64,000 bases of DNA from Bacillus sp. FJAT-26390. GTDB lineage: Bacteria > Bacillota > Bacilli > Paenibacillales > Paenibacillaceae. The stretch is from positions 552,888 to 616,887 of the forward strand of contig NZ_MAQX01000032.1 of the NCBI RefSeq assembly GCF_001682865.1, in the 5' to 3' direction. The notes under the pieces are model-generated. The model saw only the letters and a list, made by a program, of their open reading frames with translations, was not told where the DNA came from and ran no database searches. The translations under genes and the position numbers were made by a program. Of this stretch, positions 44,298 to 52,833 are shown one piece after another (position 1 is the stretch's first letter; each line of letters begins with the position of its first letter).

Positions 44298-45470
44298 CTA
44301 CGTAACAGGATTACACACTTGCTCCCAAGCCCGATTGATATCCGCAATCAGATCGCTTGGGTCCTCCATTCCTACATATAACCTAACGATAGCGGCCGAA
44401 TGGTCGCTGGTTTTCTCGTCGCTTACCGGGCGATTAACGGTTACCAAACTTTCGAAGCCGCCCCAGCTGACGCCGATTTTAAAATACTTCAAACGGTTTG
44501 CCCATTCCTTCATTTTCTCGAGCGGCTCACTGGAAAGGAAGGAGAACACGCTGCTTGCCCCCGACATCTGGCTCTGCCCAAGCTCATACTGCGGATGGGA
44601 AGGCAAGCCCGGATGGTTGACGCGGGTGACATAGCTTTGCTTAACGAGATGCTCAGCCACTTGCAGCCCGCTCTGTTCATGTCTTTGCATGCGCAGCGGA
44701 AGCGTCCGCAGGCCTTTGGCTACAAGCGCAGCCGTTTGGGGAGTCATAATGCCGCCAAGCAGCATATATTCATTGTTCTGAATACGCTCCACAAGCTCTT
44801 TCGAGCCCAGCACGACACCTCCGACACAATCGCTGTGCCCGCCGATATATTTGGTTATGGAATGCACCACCAGATCAACCCCCAGCTTAGTCGGGTTTTG
44901 ATAGCACGGTGTCGCCCAAGTATTGTCAATGATGGTTACGGCGCCTATGCTTCGAGCCAGCTCCGCGCATTTCCTCAGATCCTGCAGCTCAAAATACATC
45001 GTCGTCGGACTTTCCAAATAGAACAGCTTCGTATTCGGGCGCACGGCACTGCGCCACTCTTCAATTGAGCTTCCGTCGATAAACGACGTCTCCACGCCAA
45101 AACGGCTCATATAGGAACCAAGAAATTCGCGTGTCGGGCCGTACGCCTGATTGACGCAGATAACGTGGTCGCCTTGCGAGACGACGGACATAATGCTTGA
45201 GGAAATGGCGGCCATTCCCGAAGCAAAACATTTGGCGGACTCAGCCTCTTCCAAATCCGCCAGCTTCATCTCCAAATATTGAACGGTAGGGTTGTTCCCG
45301 CGCGAGTAAATATGATGGTCCAGCTGCGCTTTCATCGCTTCGTCGAATTGATCGTAGCTATCAAAGGCAAACAGGCTGTTTTGATAAATCGGTACATGAA
45401 TTGCGCCATGATGTCTCTTGTCTAGCGGATCATAGGCTGTCTTGGTGAATTGTTTCTCTAGTTTGCTCAT
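44298..45470 (-). CDS. Cys/Met-metabolism PLP-dependent enzyme (cystathionine gamma-lyase/synthase family)
   Basis: About 390 residues. The family pattern is clear: PIYQNSLFAFDSYDQF, YSRGNNPTVQYLEMKLADLE (phosphate-binding Tyr-x-Arg), CFASGMAAISSSIM, IIDNTWATPCYQNPTKLGVDLV and the Schiff-base Lys in VVHSITKYIGGHSD (about 205). Members catalyse beta/gamma replacement or elimination on sulfur amino acids. The ATG at 45470 overlaps the stop of the sugar-ABC permease as ATGA, so translation is coupled to the importer; the frame to 45581 is an artefact of that overlap. Its reaction here is unknown: the coupling suggests it acts on the imported compound, for example a thio-linked sugar derivative (inference only). 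Confidence 0.88.
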   Translation of the reverse strand: MSKLEKQFTKTAYDPLDKRHHGAIHVPIYQNSLFAFDSYDQFDEAMKAQLDHHIYSRGNNPTVQYLEMKLADLEEAESAKCFASGMAAISSSIMSVVSQGDHVICVNQAYGPTREFLGSYMSRFGVETSFIDGSSIEEWRSAVRPNTKLFYLESPTTMYFELQDLRKCAELARSIGAVTIIDNTWATPCYQNPTKLGVDLVVHSITKYIGGHSDCVGGVVLGSKELVERIQNNEYMLLGGIMTPQTAALVAKGLRTLPLRMQRHEQSGLQVAEHLVKQSYVTRVNHPGLPSHPQYELGQSQMSGASSVFSFLSSEPLEKMKEWANRLKYFKIGVSWGGFESLVTVNRPVSDEKTSDHSAAIVRLYVGMEDPSDLIADINRAWEQVCNPVT

Positions 45471-46294
45471 CCTTTTTCCGCTCCTTGCGTCAAGCCTTCC
45501 ACAATGAATCTTTGGGCGAAAGCAAATAATAAAATCGTTGGAATGATCGATAATACCGCTCCGGCGGACATCGCTCCCCAATCTACGTCAAATTTAAGTA
45601 TGAATGAATTCATCGCCACCGGCAGCGTCTTCAGCGCATCGTTATCGATGAACATAACCGCCAGGAACAGCTCGTTCCAGTTTTGCACGAAGGCGAAGAT
45701 GAAGGTCGAAGCAATACCCGGCAGCATGACCGGAATAATGATTCTCACAAGCGCCGTCCACCTTGAGCATCCGTCGATCATCGCCGCTTCCTCCAAGCTC
45801 GAAGGAATCCGCTCGAAAAACCCGCGCAGCATGATGGTCGAGAATGGGATAAGGCCAACGGTGTACATAAGAACTAGCGAAATCCGGTTATTGATCAAGC
45901 CCATGTTGCTCATCATCAAGTAAAGCGGAGCAAGCGCTACAAATCCGGGCAGCATTTGCGTAGCGAAAAAAGCGAGCATAATTTGCCGATGTCCCCGAAA
46001 CTTAAAGCGGGCAAGCACATATGCGCTTAAGATGGCGATAACGAGCACGATAATCGCCGATGAAATGGCCACCAGCAAGCTGTTGCCGATGTAAATATGA
46101 AACTTTGATATTTTGAAAATATGAATATAATTGTCCAGCGTAAACCGTTCCGGCCAATATTTCAGCGGAAATGAAAAAATATCTTTTTGCGGCTTGAGCG
46201 ATGTAATGATAATCCAATACAGCGGAAAAACCATAATCAGCAAATAGATAGCTAAATAAATGATTTTGGACGCTCCCAATAGTCGCAGCTTCAT
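45467..46294 (-). CDS. CUT1-type sugar ABC transporter permease (MalG-like)
   Basis: A 275-residue permease with six helices. The start LAIYLLIMVFPLYWIIITSLKPQKDIFSFPLKYWPERFTLDNY is typical of MalG-type subunits, and the EAA loop is EEAAMIDGCSRWTALVRIIIPVMLPGI (about 185-210). The gene overlaps its upstream partner by one base (TAATG) and the downstream PLP-enzyme gene by four (ATGA). Confidence 0.94.
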   Translation of the reverse strand: MKLRLLGASKIIYLAIYLLIMVFPLYWIIITSLKPQKDIFSFPLKYWPERFTLDNYIHIFKISKFHIYIGNSLLVAISSAIIVLVIAILSAYVLARFKFRGHRQIMLAFFATQMLPGFVALAPLYLMMSNMGLINNRISLVLMYTVGLIPFSTIMLRGFFERIPSSLEEAAMIDGCSRWTALVRIIIPVMLPGIASTFIFAFVQNWNELFLAVMFIDNDALKTLPVAMNSFILKFDVDWGAMSAGAVLSIIPTILLFAFAQRFIVEGLTQGAEKG

Positions 46295-47175
46295 TAGAAA
46301 TCCCCCGCTTTCTCCGCCTTGGTGACTGACAGAAAGAAGATCGTATAGAGCAGCAGAATAACGATCATAATGATGCCAATAGCAGAGGCGGCTCCGTAAT
46401 CTCCCGCATAAATGATTTTATCGAGCATCAGGGAAGAGAGAATATGCGTGCTGCCGGCTGGTCCCCCGTTCGTCAATCCGTAAATAATCGTCGGATCGTT
46501 GAAAATCCAAATGGCCCTCAGCAGCGTGGTCGCGATAATCGTCGGCAGAATGTAAGGCAGCGTAACGTTCCACAGCTTGCGGAAGCTGTTCGCCCCGTCC
46601 ATCACCGCCGCTTCATAAAGCTCGGAAGGCACCGATTGCAAAGCCGCCAAAAGCATGATGGCGAAAAACGCTATGCCATACCATACGTTGGCGATAATGA
46701 CGGATGTCATCGCCCATTTTGGGTCTGATAGAAATCCGATTCTCTCATGAATAATGCCAAATTGGAGCAGAATGTCGTTGATAACGCCAATCTGGGAGTT
46801 GAACATCCACTTCCAGATCATCCCGATCAGGAAGCCGGACAACGCCCAAGAATAGAACACGAAACCCTGGTATATTCCCCGCCCTTTAAATGGTTTCTTG
46901 AGCAGGAGCGCAAGCGTAAAACCAAATAGAAATTGAAAAATGAGCGAGAAGAACACCCAGTACGCGCTGTTCTCCATAGCCATTAAAAATTTCGGGTCTT
47001 TAAAAGCAATTTTAAAGTTGTCTAGCCCGATGAAGTGGACATTGCGCAAATCAAACAGCTTATATTCCTGGAAAGCCATAACGATCCCTTTAAGAAAGGG
47101 GTAGTAGGTGAACGCCAGCACGAGCAGTAAGGCGGGAATCAACCCAGATAGAATAAACGCCTTTTGTTTTTTCAT
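46294..47175 (-). CDS. CUT1-type sugar ABC transporter permease (MalF-like)
   Basis: About 293 residues with six helices; LSGLIPALLLVLAFTYYPFLKGIVMAFQEYKLFD near the start and the EAA loop YEAAVMDGANSFRKLWNVTLPYILPTI (about 195-220). The ATG at 47175 is preceded by AAAGGCGGTGCGG; the open frame to 47235 runs through the intergenic hairpin. No ATPase gene is in the operon, as is common for CUT1 systems that share MsmK/MsmX. Confidence 0.94.
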   Translation of the reverse strand: MKKQKAFILSGLIPALLLVLAFTYYPFLKGIVMAFQEYKLFDLRNVHFIGLDNFKIAFKDPKFLMAMENSAYWVFFSLIFQFLFGFTLALLLKKPFKGRGIYQGFVFYSWALSGFLIGMIWKWMFNSQIGVINDILLQFGIIHERIGFLSDPKWAMTSVIIANVWYGIAFFAIMLLAALQSVPSELYEAAVMDGANSFRKLWNVTLPYILPTIIATTLLRAIWIFNDPTIIYGLTNGGPAGSTHILSSLMLDKIIYAGDYGAASAIGIIMIVILLLYTIFFLSVTKAEKAGDF

Positions 47176-47204
47176 TTCCGCACCGCCTTTCGCAGATAAA
47201 GGTT

Positions 47205-47233
47205 GATGGGCGGCAACTATTTCGCCGCCCATC
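47205..47233 (-). other. Intercistronic hairpin between binding-protein and permease genes
   Basis: GATGGGCGGC (47205-47214) and GCCGCCCATC (47224-47233) form a perfect 10-base stem without a T-run, 14 bases after the binding-protein stop. Such hairpins protect the upstream message and let the binding protein be made in excess. Confidence 0.7.
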
Positions 47234-47247
47234 ATGACTTCACGCCG

Positions 47248-48564
47248 TTATTTTTTTAATTTCGCTTTCTGATCAACCCAGTATTCGTCCCACTTCTTGA
47301 GCGTATCGTCAAGGTTCGAACCGCCAAGCAGCAGCGATTGTCCGGACTCCATCGCAACTTGTCCCCATTGTGCGTTGCCCGGATATTGGAACGCCGGCTT
47401 GAAGTTTACGAACACATCCGGATTGTTGGACATGTCGATTAACGTCTTGTACGGGCCGGTTTTGAAGAACTCGTCTTCCGTAGCTTTGGTATGAATCGGA
47501 ATCAAGCCGTAATCCTTGGAGAACGCTGTGTTCGCTTCAGGACTGGAGAGGAATTCCACCAGCTTCCAAGCTTCTTCCTTATGCTTGGATTGGGATGCGA
47601 TCCCCCATCCGGCTCCGCCGGCTGCGAACAGCGCTTTGCCCGTTGGACCGGTTACGAGTGGAGCAGTTGCCCAAGTGCCTTCTGTCATCTTCTCCTGCAA
47701 GGATTGGATAACGTCCGGATCCTGCAGCAATATGCCGGTTACGCCAGACGTGAATGCCTGTACTTGCTCTTGGAAGCCCCAGTTGATCGAATCCGGAGGC
47801 GAAGCGTCCTTGTACAGCTTCAGGTAAAGCTCCATGCCTGCTTTTGCTTCAGGCGTGGAATAGACCGTTGCCCCGTCTTTCGTAAACATGGAGTCTTCCA
47901 AGTTCACCTTGTCGCCGTTGTAAGCTAGAATGATTGCATCCGTAGTTCCCGTGGAGCCAGCGCCGCCGCGGAACGAGAAGCCGAAGCGGTTTTTGGCCGG
48001 ATCCGTTAGCTTCTTCGCTACCTCGTACAACTCGTCCCAAGTTGTCGGAGGGTTTAGGCCTGCTTCTTTCAGCCAGTCCGTACGGTAGAACATTTGTCTT
48101 TCATAGAGGCCGTTAGGCACAAAATAAAGCTTATCCCCTATCGATCCGACCGACTTGGATACGGAGCTAACCGTTGCGAAGTCGCTCCATTTGTCGGTGT
48201 AAGCGTTAAGCGGCTCGAGATATTCGTTGTTCACGTACTCGGCAACGTTTAAATCCCGTGCTTCCAGCACGTCAATCTGCTCGTTGGACGCGAGCATCGT
48301 TCTGATTTTGTTGTCCGCCTGATCAAATGGCGGCGAAATAAATTCCACTTTAATGTTTGGATTGGCCTCCTCAAATTTGGTGACCATGGCTTGAATCAAT
48401 TCGGTTCTCTTCGGGCTAGTCAAGCTTTCAATCATGCGAAGCGTGACCTTGTCCCCGCCACCGTTGCCGCCTTCGGCTTCATTTTTACTTCCGCATCCCG
48501 CTAGCATACCAATCGTCAATATTGCACATAACAGTGAAGCCAACATTTTTCTACGCGTTCTCAT
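47248..48564 (-). CDS. Sugar ABC transporter substrate-binding lipoprotein
   Basis: A 438-residue family-1 extracellular binding protein. The lipobox is LAGCGS (Cys about 24) after a short signal peptide, followed by a Glu/Gly linker. Typical segments are FEEANPNIKVEFISPPFDQADNKIRTMLASNEQIDVL, GLNPPTTWDELYEVAKKLTDP and AWKLVEFLSSPEANTAFSKDYGLIPIH. ATG at 48564 follows AAGGGGG at an 11-base spacing. First gene of the operon; its promoter carries a regulator site and a cre-like site (see 48606-48651). Confidence 0.94.
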   Translation of the reverse strand: MRTRRKMLASLLCAILTIGMLAGCGSKNEAEGGNGGGDKVTLRMIESLTSPKRTELIQAMVTKFEEANPNIKVEFISPPFDQADNKIRTMLASNEQIDVLEARDLNVAEYVNNEYLEPLNAYTDKWSDFATVSSVSKSVGSIGDKLYFVPNGLYERQMFYRTDWLKEAGLNPPTTWDELYEVAKKLTDPAKNRFGFSFRGGAGSTGTTDAIILAYNGDKVNLEDSMFTKDGATVYSTPEAKAGMELYLKLYKDASPPDSINWGFQEQVQAFTSGVTGILLQDPDVIQSLQEKMTEGTWATAPLVTGPTGKALFAAGGAGWGIASQSKHKEEAWKLVEFLSSPEANTAFSKDYGLIPIHTKATEDEFFKTGPYKTLIDMSNNPDVFVNFKPAFQYPGNAQWGQVAMESGQSLLLGGSNLDDTLKKWDEYWVDQKAKLKK

Positions 48565-48605
48565 CGATTTAAATCCCCCTTTAAATCACATGTATCATAC
48601 AGTCG

Positions 48606-48620
48606 TCCTGTCTGATAGGT
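48606..48620. promoter_or_regulatory. GntR-type operator at the sugar ABC promoter
   Basis: The plus strand reads TCCTGTCTGATAGGT, which agrees in 12 of 15 positions with the perfect palindrome ACCTATCGGATAGGT at 49377-49391 in front of the GntR gene. It begins 2 bases downstream of the -10 element, exactly as the other site does. Confidence 0.7.
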
Positions 48621-48622
48621 AG

Positions 48623-48651
48623 ATTATATTGAAAGCGCTTTACCCTGTCAA
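48623..48651 (-). promoter_or_regulatory. Consensus sigma-A promoter of the sugar ABC operon with embedded cre-like site
   Basis: Minus strand: TTGACA (48646-48651), 17-base spacer, TATAAT (48623-48628), a perfect consensus. The spacer contains a cre-like sequence whose plus-strand form is TGAAAGCGCTTTAC (48630-48643). So strong initiation is probably held down by the GntR protein and by CcpA. Confidence 0.85.
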
Positions 48652-48671
48652 TACAAAATAAAGCGCCCGCA

Positions 48672-49370
48672 TCAAAAACTTTTAATCTTTTCTTCAATGC
48701 AATCCATCATCTTATTAAACTCTTCTAAAGCGCCTTCCGTATTATGGGCAGCTATGGCATCAAACATCGTTCTATGATAAGGATAAGTCTCGTCGAACAG
48801 TTGTTTCTCGCCTAGCGGCTCGTTAAAGAACTTCTCGTACAGCCCCGAAATGGAGTCCATTACCGTCTCAAGAATAGGGTTGTGGGCGGCTTTAATCACG
48901 TAGCGATGGAAGGCCAAATCGATTTGCGAAGTATCTTTATTGCTTTCCTTCAAAGCCTGGTACTGCTGAAGGCATATCTCCAATTCCTTGATTTGGGCCG
49001 GTGTAATGCTCTTCGACGCCAGCTCAACCGCCTTCCCTTCCAACGCTCTGCGGATGTCGAGTGTATTTAATAGATAATTGCGTTCCCGCTCAATCTTAAC
49101 CTTTCCCGAAAAACGAAACGTATGGACGTCTCTCACAAAAATGCCCTTGCCATTCTCCACGCGAACGATGTCTACCGCTTCCAAATATCGCAAAGCCTCT
49201 CGCAAGGAGGAACGGCCGACGCCGAACATTTGTGTCATTTCCTCAACGGATGGGAGCTTATCCCCCTCTTGAAGATCTTTCTCCTGAATATAGTTTTGAA
49301 TTTCCTGAGATACCAATTCATGTACTAGTATTTTTTGAATTTTCCTCATAGACTGCTTCTCGCTCCTCAC
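48672..49370 (-). CDS. GntR/FadR-family regulator of the sugar ABC operon
   Basis: A 232-residue regulator. The winged HTH is ELVSQEIQNYIQEKDLQEGDKLPSVEEMTQMFGVGRSSLREALRYLEAVDIVRVENGKGIFV (about 12-80), and the C-terminal helical FCD domain has the metal-site pattern with DLAFHRYVIKAAHNPIL (about 150) and YPYHRTMFDAI. The frame starts at a GTG (49370) with AGG upstream; an ATG at 49349 is possible. The gene precedes the binding-protein gene on the same strand but has its own promoter and a perfect palindromic site, suggesting autorepression. Confidence 0.92.
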   Translation of the reverse strand: MRSEKQSMRKIQKILVHELVSQEIQNYIQEKDLQEGDKLPSVEEMTQMFGVGRSSLREALRYLEAVDIVRVENGKGIFVRDVHTFRFSGKVKIERERNYLLNTLDIRRALEGKAVELASKSITPAQIKELEICLQQYQALKESNKDTSQIDLAFHRYVIKAAHNPILETVMDSISGLYEKFFNEPLGEKQLFDETYPYHRTMFDAIAAHNTEGALEEFNKMMDCIEEKIKSF

Positions 49371-49376
49371 CTTACT

Positions 49377-49391
49377 ACCTATCGGATAGGT
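49377..49391. promoter_or_regulatory. Perfect GntR-type operator in front of its own gene
   Basis: ACCTATC-G-GATAGGT, 7-base arms around one base, starting 2 bases downstream of the -10 element of the gntR promoter and ending 7 bases before the GTG. Confidence 0.7.
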
Positions 49392-49393
49392 AA

Positions 49394-49422
49394 ATCTTAA
49401 GGTACAGTTCTAGGATTGTCAA
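49394..49422 (-). promoter_or_regulatory. Sigma-A promoter of the gntR gene
   Basis: Minus strand: TTGACA (49417-49422), 17-base spacer, TAAGAT (49394-49399). Same promoter-operator geometry as the sugar ABC promoter. Confidence 0.65.
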
Positions 49423-49489
49423 TGAGGGTGATACTCAAGTCAGTCATTATCGCCAGCTTCGTTTTTTCAAAAAAACACGGCGTATAAAC

Positions 49490-49515
49490 CTGCCGGGCTT
49501 ATGATCGCCCGGCAG
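49490..49515 (-). terminator. Terminator-like hairpin after the amine oxidase gene
   Basis: CTGCCGGGC (49490-49498) and GCCCGGCAG (49507-49515) form a 9-base GC-rich stem; on the minus strand GTTTATAC follows, with a longer T-run 14 bases on. Confidence 0.6.
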
Positions 49516-49537
49516 CTTGTTTTATACAGCGAAGCTC

Positions 49538-51544
49538 TTACTCTGTCTTATTCAAATCCAGCGTTGGCGTTTCGTTGAAGAAGTTGAACGGCTTAATCAT
49601 AGCGGTTACCCACTCAGTCGGCATGATTGGGAACTCCTCCGCCCGCATTACATGCGTCGTTCCCGTCGTCAGCCATACGACTGTATCCTTATCCTCAATG
49701 TTGCGGTTTTGCTGCGTCCATAGGCCAAGTCCCGTGTCTTTGTTATGCGTCGTATATTTGCCTTCGGAATATTGCTCATCCTTCTTGTAAGGCGTTACCC
49801 AAATATGGTTATTAATAAATTCCGCACGCTTCAGTACATAGTCCGTTTTCGTGAATAGAGGTTCTTCCATAAAGGGATGAGTGCCGCCTGCATAAGGCAT
49901 AACCTGATAGCCCGTTGCATAACCAAGCTTATTTTCCTTGCTCGTGTTCGTCACGAGGACGATTTTGTCCGGATCAAACTTTTGAATCGCGTCCTGCTCG
50001 AGCTTGTAGGTCTTCTCCACCGTAATCATCTCGCTGCGCGCGAATTCCGGATTTTTGACCGTAACCGCCTTCGGCAAAATCTCGCCAACGGAGTTCGATT
50101 CCCCGTCCACATCCAAATCAAGCCTGTAGCTAAAAATATGCTGATGCGTCGGCGCGACGATGTTCGCATCAACAAGCTTGCCGTTACGCGTATCGCTCAC
50201 CGCTGTCTTGTCAGCCATCGTCTTGGAATCGACCGCTTTGACCTGAGCCAGGCCGGTTGCTCCTGCCATCAGCTTGATCGAACCGTTTTGCAGGAACACC
50301 CAGTCAAGCACATAATCGTAGTTGCCGATCGTAGCAATCGCCCGCAGCACAAGCTCGCGGCGCTCTCTCGCATCGCCGTTATGCGACCATTCCGGGTCCG
50401 CGTAGCGCTCGAACAAAGCAAATGAGTTTTTAATAACTTGCGCTTTTCCTTGCGTGTCATTTACGGCTGCGTCGAACAAGGTCGCATTCTTCGGCACATC
50501 GGAACCGATGTTGAGCGTCCGAGTCGATAAGCCTACGCCGTATTCGCCTGCATCCATAAATATTTTGTACAGCCAAGCCGCGTCAGGGTCGCCATAAGGA
50601 ACCATCATGCCGCCAAGACCGCCCTCGTACATGATTTTGCGCTTATTGCCATTCTCCGTATAGGATACAGTCGACACCATCGGCCCTACTCGCGGATCTA
50701 GACGGAAGTGGAACTTCCAGTTCTGCCAATCGACCGACGTCCCTTTAACGGAGAAGCTTGCGCCTTGCGGCTGGCTGATGATGAGCGGTTTAATTTCGTC
50801 CGTCCGCTTCGTCTTGATCACCTTCGTGTAATCGTTCGGATCGGTGGAGACCGGAGGGTTGCCCGACTCGTAAATTTTAATTACTTTTTTGGCGTTCAAA
50901 TCAACTAGGAAGGCGAGGCCATCCATCGGATGCGCAAAGTTGTTGACGGCACCCTCGATCTTCGGACGAGGCACCGACATGGCAAGTCGCGAGCCCGGTG
51001 GTGTCAGCTCTGGACCATAGTCGCCCAGCGGACCGTCTGCGAAGGAGACTTTGCTCAGATCGGTAATGCCATGCCTTGCAAGTGCGGCAACTGCTTCCTT
51101 ATCCTTTTCGACGATGGCCTCCGATTGTCCCCACTCCGTGTAGAATGGCCAGCCTTCCTTCACTTCTTTCCAGTACACGACCTTATCCGTATCTAAATTC
51201 ACCGTACCTTCGTACGGCTTGTTTTCCTTAATGAGGGTGAACGTCGCCTCCCTAGGCAGCTTCGCTCCTCCGGCATCATCCCAAGCCCATACCTTTTGCT
51301 TCTCCGGCTCCTCCAGCTTAATTTCAGAGAAATACATATCCTTGCTGCCATATTGCGACTTGCGAATGATGTCGGCCGCTTCTTCAATCTCCTGCGGACT
51401 CAGCGGATTAAGCGGATGATAGACGATCTTGTCGATCTCCGCCGCACTGAGCCGACCAAGCCCAAGCGCCCCCGGAAAAATATTAATAGATGCAATAACG
51501 ACGGATGCCGCAATAACGGATACGACTAGCTTCTTCTTTCTCAT
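49538..51544 (-). CDS. Secreted copper/TPQ primary-amine oxidase
   Basis: A 668-residue exported enzyme oxidising primary amines to aldehydes with release of ammonia and hydrogen peroxide. A signal peptide spans about 1-35 (SAA cleavage region). The catalytic domain shows YEGGLGGMMVPYGDP, the active-site Asp region YGVGLSTRTLN, the topaquinone motif IGNYDYVLDW (Tyr of N-Y-D-Y, about 400), copper His pair in APTHQHIFSYRLDLDVDGE (about 475) and the third ligand near GTTHVMRAEEFPIMP (about 640). Length and order match full TPQ oxidases. GGAGGG precedes the ATG. Export of this enzyme by a Gram-positive suggests use of external amines as nitrogen source. Confidence 0.93.
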   Translation of the reverse strand: MRKKKLVVSVIAASVVIASINIFPGALGLGRLSAAEIDKIVYHPLNPLSPQEIEEAADIIRKSQYGSKDMYFSEIKLEEPEKQKVWAWDDAGGAKLPREATFTLIKENKPYEGTVNLDTDKVVYWKEVKEGWPFYTEWGQSEAIVEKDKEAVAALARHGITDLSKVSFADGPLGDYGPELTPPGSRLAMSVPRPKIEGAVNNFAHPMDGLAFLVDLNAKKVIKIYESGNPPVSTDPNDYTKVIKTKRTDEIKPLIISQPQGASFSVKGTSVDWQNWKFHFRLDPRVGPMVSTVSYTENGNKRKIMYEGGLGGMMVPYGDPDAAWLYKIFMDAGEYGVGLSTRTLNIGSDVPKNATLFDAAVNDTQGKAQVIKNSFALFERYADPEWSHNGDARERRELVLRAIATIGNYDYVLDWVFLQNGSIKLMAGATGLAQVKAVDSKTMADKTAVSDTRNGKLVDANIVAPTHQHIFSYRLDLDVDGESNSVGEILPKAVTVKNPEFARSEMITVEKTYKLEQDAIQKFDPDKIVLVTNTSKENKLGYATGYQVMPYAGGTHPFMEEPLFTKTDYVLKRAEFINNHIWVTPYKKDEQYSEGKYTTHNKDTGLGLWTQQNRNIEDKDTVVWLTTGTTHVMRAEEFPIMPTEWVTAMIKPFNFFNETPTLDLNKTE

Positions 51545-51852
51545 AGTTTCCCTCCCATTATTATTTCTCTATTAACCGGTGATGCTCTCGCTAACTGACG
51601 CTCGTTATTCACGCTTCCATCGCATTCCCCTTTTCCGTTTGTTGATGTTACATACTCTAACATGCGAAGGTAATAGAATACGGATATAAAGGTAAAGGAA
51701 ACTTAATATGTTTATCCGTTTTTGGTAAAGCTTTGCCTTGCCGTGCAGCACAAAAAAAGCCTACCTGCGATAGCAACGCTCTCCCGCTCCAAATAGGAAA
51801 CCGAAGTTTGCTCTCGTAGATAGGCTCATCTCATTAACACCGGCTCTAGCAG
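51545..51852. other. Intergenic region upstream of the amine oxidase gene
   Basis: 308 bases with no supported gene. It contains the terminator of the next gene (51752-51826) and presumably the amine oxidase promoter, for which I found no convincing hexamer pair. Confidence 0.55.
51752..51826 (-). terminator. Long terminator hairpin after the His-motif secreted protein gene
   Basis: AGCCTACCTGCGA (51758-51770) pairs with TCGTAGATAGGCT (51814-51826) with one mismatch and one G-T pair, extended by AGCAA/TTGCT inside; the minus strand then has seven T. Confidence 0.75.
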
Positions 51853-52725
51853 CTACACTTGTATGACAAAAGGCACAATCAAAGTCTGTCCATTACGCTG
51901 GAACTGGCCCCATATTTTATAGAGGCCGCCCGCCGGAAAGCTGACGCCGAATACCGCCTGCGGTCCAGATGATGCCCAGTTCAGCGGATGGATATGAATA
52001 AACTGCTCGGTCTTCTGGTCAATTGCGACAACATGACCCACCGCGCCAAGGTAAAGCTCCAAATCCTCAATCGGCTCGCCCGTCTGCTCGTCAGTAAACG
52101 TGTAGGTCATATTCATCGCGGTTTGCGGCACCGGCTTCTCAGCGAACGCAAGCTCAACCTTCATGCCGTCCACATGGGCAACCAAGCTCTCGCTTGGCTT
52201 CAAAATAGACGGCGCAGCCGCCGCGCCCTGGACCTCTACCTCGCCCATTCGCGTCAGCTCATTCATCCCTTTTGGCAAAAAATCCGCATACAGCTTATAT
52301 CCGCCGCCCGATGGGAACGCAATCGGAAGCTCGAACAGCCCGTCACCTTTATACGCCGGATGAACATGCTGGAACTGCTGCAAATCCTTGCTTACGACGA
52401 TGAGATGAAGCAGCTTCTCATTCGAAATGTCGAAGTCATTGACTGTGGCTCCGCGACCATTCACAACGGTTAATGCAAGCAGGGATGACTCACCTGCTGC
52501 CGGCTCGCCCTGCGGCCAAGACAGCTGCATTCGCACCCCCTTCTCCGCCGCCGACTCCATCGCCGGCCCTGCATGCCGATGCGCAAGGGATAAGGCATAA
52601 GGGTCGAGAAACGGATCCGACAAATCGCCCGAAGCCGTTGAGCGATCCATCCCTTGCAGCAGAAATGCCGCCGTCAAAGCGATTAGCAGCATCGTCATCA
52701 TAAGCGTCCACTTGTACTTAACCAT
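51853..52725 (-). CDS. Extracytoplasmic protein with repeated His-x-His-Pro motifs, FixH/YtkA-like
   Basis: About 290 residues, anchored or secreted through an N-terminal hydrophobic helix (TLMMTMLLIALTAAFLL). Two similar beta-rich domains follow. The first has LLHLIVVSKDLQQFQHVHPAYKGDG then GGYKLYADFLPKG; the second has GAVGHVVAIDQKTEQFIHIHPL then GGLYKIWGQFQRNG. Each carries one His-x-His-Pro motif in the same place, which looks like a metal (perhaps copper) site. The adjacent gene on the left is a copper enzyme. The start is taken as the ATG at 52725 (MVKYKWTL); ATGs at 52731 and 52749 are alternatives. I do not know an assigned function; copper handling is an inference. Confidence 0.8.
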   Translation of the reverse strand: MVKYKWTLMMTMLLIALTAAFLLQGMDRSTASGDLSDPFLDPYALSLAHRHAGPAMESAAEKGVRMQLSWPQGEPAAGESSLLALTVVNGRGATVNDFDISNEKLLHLIVVSKDLQQFQHVHPAYKGDGLFELPIAFPSGGGYKLYADFLPKGMNELTRMGEVEVQGAAAAPSILKPSESLVAHVDGMKVELAFAEKPVPQTAMNMTYTFTDEQTGEPIEDLELYLGAVGHVVAIDQKTEQFIHIHPLNWASSGPQAVFGVSFPAGGLYKIWGQFQRNGQTLIVPFVIQV

Positions 52726-52833
52726 CCCCATGCCCCCATTCCGATTCATTCACCATGAGGTCATTGTATAGGTCGCGGGTAAAAGGAAGGCCGCAGCAAA
52801 GTAAATTTAAAGTAAAATTTTTATAAAATGTCG

